DNA of 6,756 nucleotides from Planctomycetota bacterium (lineage in GTDB: Bacteria; Planctomycetota; Phycisphaerae; WQYP01). The stretch lies in assembly GCA_021828925.1 (NCBI GenBank), contig JAJZCT010000190.1:1-6756 (forward strand), given 5' to 3'. Below the pieces are notes generated by a model. The model searched no databases. It saw nothing but the letters and a program-made list of their open reading frames with translations, and was not told the DNA's origin. Positions 1 through 6,622 of this stretch are shown piece after piece (positions within the stretch are counted from its first letter, which is position 1; every line of letters begins with the position of its first letter). Both the position numbers and the translations under genes were made by a program.

Positions 1-1445
1 CCATGATGTTCTGGATACCGCTGCTGCTGATGTTTGGAGCCTTTGCCAAATCCGCGCAGTTCCCGCTGCACGTCTGGCTGCCTGATGCCATGGAAGGTCC
101 CACACCGGTTTCCGCCCTGATTCACGCCGCGACGATGGTCACTGCCGGGGTGTATCTGATCGCCCGGTGCATGCCCATATTCATGCACGACCTGCCCGTG
201 CTGCACCTGGTGGGAATTATCGGAACGTTCACCGCGTTTATGGCGGCCACCATCGCGATGTGCCAGTATGATCTCAAGCGGATCTGGGCGTATTCCACGG
301 TTTCACAGTTGGGATATATGTTCATGGGTTTGGGAGTCGCGGCGGGTTCCGCAGCGGTGTTCCATGTGTTTACCCATGCGTTTTTTAAAGCACTTTTGTT
401 TTTGTCCAGCGGATCGGTCATGCACGCCATGGGTGGCGAATTGGACATTCGGAAAATGTCCGGCCTGCGTAAACGCATGCCTATTACCACCATCTGTCTG
501 CTGATTGGTGCGTTGTCCTTGGCTGGTTTCCCTGGCTGGGCGGGCTTTTTCAGCAAAGATGAAATTTTGTCCGCCGCGATGAACTCCGTCTGGAGCGGTG
601 GCCCCTGGCTGGCCGCCATCGGATTACTCACGGCTTTAATCACAGCGTATTACACGTTCCGTGCCTTTTTCCGTGTGTTTATGGGTGATCTGATTTTGCC
701 GCAAACTGCCGGCCTGCATGAACCCAGTGTTTTCGCCCTGCCTGCGCAGGCTGGCGATGAAAGCCATGCGGTCCATGACAGCCACAGTGCTCCAGAGGCC
801 GGGCAGCATGGCCATGACGCACATCATGGGCATGATCAACCGCGTAACACCTCCTTTGACGGGCCAATTACCATGTGGGGGCCGCTGGTTATTCTGGCCG
901 TCGGGGCGACACTGGTAGGCTGGCTGGGAGTTTTCGGCGGTCACGGTGACCAAGGTTGGATTCAAAGTTTCCTGGCCCGCGTCCCGATGAATGCCGGTTT
1001 ACATTATGTGCCCACGCCGCCGGGCGGGTTGTTTTTGCCGGTGGCCTCGGTGGATCGTATCAGTCCGGCGATGGGCATGGTCTTTGGCGGAATTCTGGCG
1101 GTTGTGGGAATTCTGATTGCCTGGTACTTCCACCTGGTAAATCGTCATGCGGCCGAGGTGGTGAAATCCGCCATGCGCCCGTTGGTGACATTCCTGGAAA
1201 ACAAGTGGTACATCGACGAGATTTATCATTATTGTATTGTTATGCCGCTGTGGTATTTGGGCCGCGCACTTTATGGTGTAGACCATGTCGTTGACGGCAT
1301 TGTGGTGAACTTTTTCGGATATTTTCCCCAGCTTGTCGGCTGGGTTCTCAAGCCCACAGAGAGCGGCCGGTTGCGCTATTACGCCATCGGCATGGTCAGC
1401 GGCCTGGCGCTGGTGATTCTGGGCGTGTTGTATCTGCTTAGATAA
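1..1445 (+). CDS. nuoL: NADH-quinone oxidoreductase subunit L, 5'-truncated by window edge
   Basis: This is the distal antiporter-like subunit of the complex I membrane arm, an integral membrane protein that translocates protons during quinone reduction. The reading frame is open from position 3, and 480 residues are visible. The fragment matches E. coli NuoL from just before Lys229 (here K16, in FAKSAQFPLHVWLPDAM) to the C-terminus, so roughly 210 N-terminal residues lie upstream, including the TM5 glutamate. Visible family residues are the GPTPVSALIHAATMVTAGVY signature (residues 32-51), H121, H125 and K129 in HVFTHAFFKALLF, and K185 in FFSKDEIL (E. coli K399). Residues 254-278 form a histidine-rich loop insertion. 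The end keeps the NKWYIDEIY segment (400-408) that leads into the long lateral helix, and a final TM beginning ESGRLRYYAIG (453-463). The estimated full length is about 690 aa, longer than the 613 of E. coli, partly because of the loop. The M at position 3 is internal, not a start. nuoM follows after 50 nt. Confidence 0.97.
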   Translation, partial: MMFWIPLLLMFGAFAKSAQFPLHVWLPDAMEGPTPVSALIHAATMVTAGVYLIARCMPIFMHDLPVLHLVGIIGTFTAFMAATIAMCQYDLKRIWAYSTVSQLGYMFMGLGVAAGSAAVFHVFTHAFFKALLFLSSGSVMHAMGGELDIRKMSGLRKRMPITTICLLIGALSLAGFPGWAGFFSKDEILSAAMNSVWSGGPWLAAIGLLTALITAYYTFRAFFRVFMGDLILPQTAGLHEPSVFALPAQAGDESHAVHDSHSAPEAGQHGHDAHHGHDQPRNTSFDGPITMWGPLVILAVGATLVGWLGVFGGHGDQGWIQSFLARVPMNAGLHYVPTPPGGLFLPVASVDRISPAMGMVFGGILAVVGILIAWYFHLVNRHAAEVVKSAMRPLVTFLENKWYIDEIYHYCIVMPLWYLGRALYGVDHVVDGIVVNFFGYFPQLVGWVLKPTESGRLRYYAIGMVSGLALVILGVLYLLR

Positions 1446-1470
1446 TCCGGGCGAATGAAGCGGTCCGGAT
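1445..1470 (+). other. Small hairpin in the nuoL-nuoM gap
   Basis: ATCCGG (1445-1450) and CCGGAT (1465-1470) form a perfect 6-bp stem with a 14-nt loop, starting at the last base of the nuoL stop codon. An AAGGA follows at 1471-1475, but it lies 20 nt from the nuoM ATG. There is no T-run, so this is not a convincing terminator. It could be an mRNA processing or stability element, or chance. Confidence 0.3.
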
Positions 1471-1495
1471 AAGGAAAACTCGGAACTGAAACGTT

Positions 1496-3223
1496 ATGAC
1501 ACAATCGCATTTAATCTTGCCCATGATGCTGGCTATTCCGTTAATCGGGGCAGCACTGATTTTTATGATCAAACCTGGAACCGCGGGCCAACGCGGACGC
1601 GGCTTGGGCATTCTGGCGTTTTGTTTCGCACTTATCCCCGCTCTCATGGGTATTATCCTGCTGACGCGGTTTAACTATGCTGCGGGCGGCGTCTGGCAAC
1701 AGCGGTTTATATATCCATGGCTGCCGCAGTTTCATGTGAATTTTTCCTTCGGTGTTGATGCCATCAGCCTCTGGCTGCTGATGCTTACGCTGCTGGTAAC
1801 GCCTCTGGCGATTCTCGATGCGGTGAATAAAATTCAACATCGCCAAAATGAATTTTTTGCCTGGATGCTCATCGGCTACGCCTGCATGATTGGCGTATTT
1901 ACCAGCCATGATGTGCTGCTGTTTTATCTTTTCTTTGAAACCAGTTTGATTCCCACGTTTTTCATCCTTGGAATCTGGGGCCATTCCGACCGGCGCAAGG
2001 CGGCGGTTAAGTTTTTCCTGTACGCTTTTGCCGGGTCAGTGCTGCTACTGGCGAGCCTGATTTATCTGGCGCTGGTGCATCAGGAAAAATTCGGCTCGTT
2101 TTCCTTTGGTCTGGCAGATTTATATCGCGCCGGGCAATCGCTTGGCCCCACCCAGCAGGGAATTGTATTTCTGGGCCTGCTAATCGGATTTGCCATCAAG
2201 GTCCCATTGTTCCCTGTGCATACCTGGATGCCCATTGCGATCACCGAGTCCCCCACGCCCGGGGCGGTGATGATCGCCTTGGTTAAGCTGGGGGCTTATG
2301 GTCTGCTGCGATTCGCCATTCCCATGCTTCCCCTGGCGGCGGTACGCTTTACCCCGTTTATTGCGGTGTTGTGTGTGATTTCCATCCTTTATGGCGGATT
2401 GATCAGTTGGGTGCAGCGCGATATGAAAAAGCTCATCGCGTACAGCGTCCTAAGTCACTTGGGTTTGTGCATTCTGGCCCTGATGGCCTTGACCATGACG
2501 GGCCTGACCGGGTGCGTGCTGGTGATGATCAGCTCCGGTCTTTTGGCTGCCGCCCTGCTAATGGTCATGGGCATGATCTATCGCCGGTACCACACGCGTA
2601 ATTTGCTGGAAATTTCCGGCCTGGCTCGGCGGCTTCCGGTTCTTGGATTTTTCGCGGTCTTCTTTTTCATGGGTACCGCCGCGCTACCGGGATTAGTTGG
2701 GTTTATTTCGGAAATTATTTCCCTGGTGGGGACGTATGTCAGCGGCAGCGCCGGCCATGGCGGCTATTTAGGCGCCGCGTATGCCATCCCCGCGGCGCTG
2801 GGTATGATCCTTGGTGCGTTGTATATGCTCTACTGGGTCGCGCATGTGATTTTTGGTCCATTGGTCGAAACCGTGCCCGATACGGATACCGCTCCCACGC
2901 ACACTCCTACCGTGGTGCAGGATTTGTCGGTACGCGAGTGGCTGGTGCTTTCGCCGCTGGCGTTGGCGGTGCTGTTTCTTGGTTTGTATCCCGCTCCAGT
3001 GCTGAATTCCCTGCAGCCGGCGATTGGTAAAATCCGCCATGAGGTTTTGGCGGCCGTGCAGGCAAATGCGGCTGCCGGTATGGCACTTAACGCCAAATCC
3101 GGCACGCACGCGGTTGGTGCTGTGGTCCACACCACCGGGAGGCTGGGGCGGGTTGCCCCGTTGGAATCTCAAGGCTTGGGTAAGGCGGTTGCGTTGCGAT
3201 TGCCGGCCCGGTTAGCTCGGTAA
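1496..3223 (+). CDS. nuoM: NADH-quinone oxidoreductase subunit M (divergent NuoM)
   Basis: This is the middle antiporter-like proton-pumping subunit of the complex I membrane arm. It has 575 residues and about 14 hydrophobic segments. E. coli NuoM has 509. The essential TM5 glutamate is E148 in FFETSLIPTFF, and the TM7 lysine is K235 in GFAIKVPLFPVHTWMP. A central TM8 lysine is K264 (LVKLGAYGLLRF), H321 sits in AYSVLSHLG, and the TM12 acid is E406 in LPGLVGFISE. Three things are unusual. The usual PDAH after the HTW motif reads PIAI (246-249), and the stretch to K264 is two residues short. The usual histidine of the HG(I/L) motif is S347. About 65 extra residues follow the last hydrophobic segment (after about 510), ending in a basic ARLAR. 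The start is the ATG at 1496, because an in-frame TGA at 1487-1489 excludes an earlier one. Its Shine-Dalgarno is weak (GGAAC, 1482-1486). It lies between nuoL and nuoN, so the identity is secure. Confidence 0.96.
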   Translation: MTQSHLILPMMLAIPLIGAALIFMIKPGTAGQRGRGLGILAFCFALIPALMGIILLTRFNYAAGGVWQQRFIYPWLPQFHVNFSFGVDAISLWLLMLTLLVTPLAILDAVNKIQHRQNEFFAWMLIGYACMIGVFTSHDVLLFYLFFETSLIPTFFILGIWGHSDRRKAAVKFFLYAFAGSVLLLASLIYLALVHQEKFGSFSFGLADLYRAGQSLGPTQQGIVFLGLLIGFAIKVPLFPVHTWMPIAITESPTPGAVMIALVKLGAYGLLRFAIPMLPLAAVRFTPFIAVLCVISILYGGLISWVQRDMKKLIAYSVLSHLGLCILALMALTMTGLTGCVLVMISSGLLAAALLMVMGMIYRRYHTRNLLEISGLARRLPVLGFFAVFFFMGTAALPGLVGFISEIISLVGTYVSGSAGHGGYLGAAYAIPAALGMILGALYMLYWVAHVIFGPLVETVPDTDTAPTHTPTVVQDLSVREWLVLSPLALAVLFLGLYPAPVLNSLQPAIGKIRHEVLAAVQANAAAGMALNAKSGTHAVGAVVHTTGRLGRVAPLESQGLGKAVALRLPARLAR

Positions 3224-3235
3224 TGTTTTGAATTC

Positions 3236-3242
3236 AAAGAGG
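3236..3242 (+). promoter_or_regulatory. Ribosome binding site that selects the GTG start of nuoN
   Basis: AAAGAGG at 3236-3242 lies 8 nt before a GTG codon at 3251 and only 2 nt before an in-frame TTG at 3245. The normal spacing favours GTG as the nuoN start. Confidence 0.65.
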
Positions 3243-3250
3243 CTTTGTAC

Positions 3251-4861
3251 GTGAATATCCCGCTGAATCATTTTTGCCCCGAAATCATCATGATCCTGGC
3301 GGCATGTATTGTCGCGCTGGTGGGCGTCGCCAAATCCGATGCCGTGCGCCGCAGCGCTCAGTGGATTTCGCTGATCAGCCTGATCCTGGCTTTTATTGCC
3401 GGCTGGCGTATCGGCACGGTGGATGCCTCGCCCGCCTGGCCGCTGGCAAGTTTTTGCACCTTTGACACGCTTTTGGCTTCCGGCATTGGTATTCTTCTGG
3501 TGCTGCTGTCCTGGGATATGCCATTTGCCATGGATCCCGCTAAATCCGATCAAACCTTTCGCGGTGAATATTTCGCCATGATGCTGGTATCCCTGGCGGG
3601 TGTAAGCATGATAGCCAAAGTGGATAATCTGGTCTGGCTGTTTATCGCGTTGGAACTGGTTTCCATTCCCACTTATATCATGGTGGCCACGGGCCGCAGC
3701 AACTCTACTGCACAGGAAGCCGGCATAAAATACTTTTTCCTTGGATCGCTGTCCGCGGCCATTTATTTGTTTGGTTTCAGTTATCTCTACGGCTTTTCCG
3801 GCAGCACCGACTTTTCCAAAATCGCAGCCGCCTTTGCCGCTGCACCCCAGGTGCCCTACGTTGCCATTATCGGATTGCTGATGGTGGTGATCGGCATTGC
3901 GTATAAAATCGCAGCGGTACCGTTGCATTATTATGCCCCCGATGTGTATCAGGGCACCGCAACACCAGTCACCGCGTTTCTGTCTTTTGCTCCTAAGGCC
4001 GCCGGATTTATCGCGTTGATTCTGGTATTTAATTTAACGGGATGGAAACTTTCGCATGGTGTCGCGCAGGCTGTTCCTGATTTACTGATGGTCATGGCCG
4101 TGTTAAGCATGACCATTGGCAATGTTCTGGCTTTACTGCAACGCAACATCAAACGCATCTTGGCCTACAGCTCCATTTCCCACTCCGGTTATATGCTTGT
4201 GGGTTTGGCGGTCGGACCGCTGTTGCTCACCCGAAGTTCCACCAACGGCATCAGTGCGATGCTGTTTTATCTCGGGGCCTACAGCGTTATGACCGTCGGC
4301 GCTTTTGCGGTTCTGGTTTATCTGCAGGGCAAACTTGATGCCGCTGAAGATCTTGATGATATTGCCGGAGTTGCCTCAGCCCACCCGCTGGCCGCGGCCT
4401 GCATGGCCGTGTGTATGTTAAGCCTGATTGGCATGCCCTTTACGGTCGGATTTCTGGGCAAATTGTTTATCGTGCAGGCCGCATTTTCCAGCGGCCATGG
4501 TGTGCTGGCTGTTATCGTGATGATCAATGCCGCCATCGCCGCGGCGTATTATTTAAGTATCATCACATCTATGTATCTGCGTGATCCTTGGACACCCTTT
4601 GCCGTCCGTCGGCCCGGTGCGATCCAATTTTCCGCAGCCATCGCGGCGGCTCTGGTCATTCTTCTGGGCGTGTTCCCCTCCGTGCTCATGAGCATTTCCC
4701 GATACTCCGGCACTGAAGTTGCCAACATGGTGGTTTTGAAAAATTCCCAAATTCCTACCATAAGCAAAAACACCTCCCGCCCGTTGCCGGTGGTTCACTT
4801 GGTGCGTTCGCGGTCAACGCCGCTGGCCTCCACCCATAACCCTGTGGCCGCCGCACTGTGA
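3251..4861 (+). CDS. nuoN: NADH-quinone oxidoreductase subunit N
   Basis: This is the antiporter-like subunit nearest the quinone-binding end of the complex I membrane arm. It has 536 residues from the GTG start (538 if the TTG at 3245 is used) and about 14 hydrophobic segments. E. coli NuoN has 485. Numbered from the GTG, the key residues are E135 in FIALELVSIPTYIM (E. coli E133) and K160 in AGIKYFFLGS (K158). K219 is in YKIAAVPLHYYAPDVYQG (K217), K249 in FLSFAPKAAGF (K247) and K404 in VGFLGKLFIV (K395). The motif RILAYSSISHSGYMLVGL (302-319) is also typical of the family. About 45 residues after the final hydrophobic segment form a Ser/Thr/Pro-rich, mildly basic tail of no recognised domain. 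The gap from the nuoM stop is 27 nt, consistent with co-transcription. It appears to be the last nuo gene, as a promoter and an unrelated gene follow. Confidence 0.97.
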   Translation: MNIPLNHFCPEIIMILAACIVALVGVAKSDAVRRSAQWISLISLILAFIAGWRIGTVDASPAWPLASFCTFDTLLASGIGILLVLLSWDMPFAMDPAKSDQTFRGEYFAMMLVSLAGVSMIAKVDNLVWLFIALELVSIPTYIMVATGRSNSTAQEAGIKYFFLGSLSAAIYLFGFSYLYGFSGSTDFSKIAAAFAAAPQVPYVAIIGLLMVVIGIAYKIAAVPLHYYAPDVYQGTATPVTAFLSFAPKAAGFIALILVFNLTGWKLSHGVAQAVPDLLMVMAVLSMTIGNVLALLQRNIKRILAYSSISHSGYMLVGLAVGPLLLTRSSTNGISAMLFYLGAYSVMTVGAFAVLVYLQGKLDAAEDLDDIAGVASAHPLAAACMAVCMLSLIGMPFTVGFLGKLFIVQAAFSSGHGVLAVIVMINAAIAAAYYLSIITSMYLRDPWTPFAVRRPGAIQFSAAIAAALVILLGVFPSVLMSISRYSGTEVANMVVLKNSQIPTISKNTSRPLPVVHLVRSRSTPLASTHNPVAAAL

Positions 4862-4866
4862 TTCCC

Positions 4867-4882
4867 GGCTTGCCCTCAAGCC
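4867..4882 (+). terminator. Possible weak terminator hairpin after nuoN
   Basis: GGCTTG (4867-4872), loop CCCT, then CAAGCC (4877-4882) make a perfect 6-bp stem starting 5 nt after the nuoN stop. The next bases are C- and G-rich with no T-run, so it does not fit a canonical intrinsic terminator. The location at the presumed operon end is the main support. Confidence 0.25.
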
Positions 4883-4921
4883 CATCCCCCGGCGGCGGAC
4901 TTCAAGCGAATCTATACTCTC

Positions 4922-4949
4922 TTGGCCGCGCTGCGGGTTGTGATACAAT
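4922..4949 (+). promoter_or_regulatory. Sigma70-like promoter with extended -10 for the aminotransferase gene
   Basis: TTGGCC (4922-4927), a 16-nt spacer, then TACAAT (4944-4949), preceded by TG at 4941-4942, which gives an extended -10 (TGATACAAT). Transcription would start near 4956, leaving a short leader of about 19 nt that contains the ribosome binding site. It implies the aminotransferase can be transcribed separately from the nuo operon. Confidence 0.55.
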
Positions 4950-4959
4950 TACAGCTTAG

Positions 4960-4965
4960 AAAGGA
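4960..4965 (+). promoter_or_regulatory. Ribosome binding site of the aminotransferase gene
   Basis: AAAGGA at 4960-4965, 9 nt before the ATG at 4975, supports that start. Confidence 0.7.
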
Positions 4966-4974
4966 TTTTATTCC

Positions 4975-6189
<1,215 letters not shown>

Positions 6190-6192
6190 AGC

Positions 6193-6214
6193 GTGGCCCG
6201 GGGCCTCTGGGCAC
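6193..6214 (+). terminator. GC-rich hairpin downstream of the aminotransferase, doubtful terminator
   Basis: GTG-g-CCC (6193-6199, one bulged G) can pair with GGGCAC (6209-6214), and a competing GGCC/GGCC hairpin lies inside. It begins 3 nt after the stop codon, but no T-run follows, so terminator function is only suggested by position. Confidence 0.2.
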
Positions 6215-6262
6215 AGGGAAAGGTGACATTCGTCGTCGTTGGGGGCGGGGTTGTGAGAACAT

Positions 6263-6345
6263 TTACGGCAGGGCGTACCGCAGCATGTAATTGTTGATTG
6301 CGAACGGTTCTGGTGGTCGCGTTGGGCGAACGATTTCACCACTAC
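6263..6345 (-). other. Possible remnant of a gene 3' end on the minus strand
   Basis: Reading the minus strand from about 6345 down to a stop at 6265-6263 gives a protein-like ending, EPFAINNYMLRYALP followed by stop. Upstream in this frame the reading runs into the ACAGAG repeat, with no start codon, and meets a stop just beyond about 6404. It could be the 3' stub of a gene broken by repeat insertion or decay. It is equally possible as chance, and I do not recognise the family. Confidence 0.15.
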
Positions 6346-6431
6346 GACACAAAGGGATTAAAAGCCACAGAGGTAACAGAGGGCACAGAGACGACGGGGG
6401 GATTCACCACAAGTAGGGGAGGTAACGGAGG
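6334..6431. repeat. Degenerate 9-nt tandem repeat tract (nnACAGAGg type)
   Basis: The core is three consecutive 9-mers: CCACAGAGG (6365-6373), TAACAGAGG (6374-6382) and GCACAGAGA (6383-6391). Flanking segments beginning TTCACCAC at 6335 and 6403 look like related, more decayed units, and GGTAACGGAGG at 6421-6431 echoes GGTAACAGAGG at 6372-6382. This style of intergenic repeat recurs in many environmental bacterial genomes, including PVC members, and often yields spurious ORFs with CALCALCG-like or PSVTSV-like translations. Confidence 0.75.
6372..6396 (+). repeat. Left arm of a 25-bp perfect inverted repeat
   Basis: These 25 bases, starting GGTAACAGAGGGCACAGAG, are the exact reverse complement of the last 25 bases of the window (6732-6756). 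The arm lies within the 9-nt repeat tract. The match may continue outward, but the right copy is cut by the window edge. At the inner end the two copies diverge right after the arm (G-run here, GCGGGGG-like on the other side). Confidence 0.9.
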
Positions 6432-6440
6432 CAGCATCAA

Positions 6441-6461
6441 ATGAGTAATGAATAGTGAATA
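6441..6461 (+). repeat. Short AT-rich 7-nt tandem repeat
   Basis: ATGAGTA (6441-6447), ATGAATA (6448-6454) and GTGAATA (6455-6461) are three near-identical 7-mers, followed by a weaker AAATGGG. They form an AT-rich island inside GC-rich surroundings. No function is evident. Confidence 0.5.
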
Positions 6462-6491
6462 AAATGGGGAGCCGGGAGTTAGAAGAGTAAC

Positions 6492-6508
6492 GCAGGCGTC
6501 CCGCCTGC
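6492..6508. repeat. GC hairpin GCAGGCG-TCC-CGCCTGC
   Basis: A perfect 7-bp stem (6492-6498 with 6502-6508) and a TCC loop. This small palindrome resembles the dispersed GC-rich palindromic units common in intergenic DNA of PVC-type genomes. No T-run follows, so it is better read as a repeat unit than as a terminator. Confidence 0.6.
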
Positions 6509-6513
6509 TTGTT

Positions 6514-6541
6514 CTGTGTCGGCCTTGCGGGCCAGATGCAG
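6514..6541. repeat. Second hairpin of the palindromic pair
   Basis: GGCC (6521-6524) and GGCC (6530-6533) enclose TTGCG. The stem extends outward with 6514-6520 pairing to 6535-6541 through two wobble pairs and a bulged A at 6534. It sits 5 nt after the first hairpin, so the two may be one dispersed unit. Confidence 0.45.
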
Positions 6542-6592
6542 TTGCGTACCAACCCGTCCTACGTATAATCCGCACATATGGTTGGCTATAAT
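6542..6592 (+). promoter_or_regulatory. Promoter-like sequence with two TATAAT boxes before the terminal ORF
   Basis: TTGCGT (6542-6547), a 16-nt spacer and a consensus TATAAT (6564-6569) form a good sigma70-type promoter, predicting a start near 6576. A second TATAAT at 6587-6592 lacks an obvious -35. Both would transcribe rightward into the short ORF that begins at 6623. Confidence 0.5.
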
Positions 6593-6622
6593 AAATGAAG
6601 GTAAATAAAGCGGTTTGTAGTC

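Noticed and set aside
122..643. A 173-codon minus-strand ORF inside nuoL
   Set aside because: It is antisense to conserved NuoL motifs, and its composition is what the complement of membrane-protein codons gives.
3212..3928. A 238-codon minus-strand ORF across the start of nuoN
   Set aside because: It lies antisense to a clear nuoN, its translation is rich in His, Gln and Gly with no domain or membrane pattern, and no ribosome binding site is apparent. It is a shadow of nuoN codon bias.
1..4861. Mrp-type cation/proton antiporter or hydrogenase membrane subunits instead of nuoLMN
   Set aside because: The three consecutive genes match NuoL, NuoM and NuoN in order. NuoL has its C-terminal lateral-helix region and NuoN its APDVYQG and SFAPKAAGF motifs, which fit complex I best.
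6365..6391. CRISPR array
   Set aside because: The repeats are contiguous 9-mers with no spacers and no cas genes nearby.
6492..6508. Rho-independent terminator
   Set aside because: The stem is strong, but the following bases TTGTTCTG are not a T-run and no gene end is adjacent.
6342..6575. Minus-strand ORFs of 64-77 codons across the repeat region
   Set aside because: Their translations (for example PSVTSV and PPLPP patterns) come from the 9-nt repeat and hairpins. They have no start context or family resemblance.
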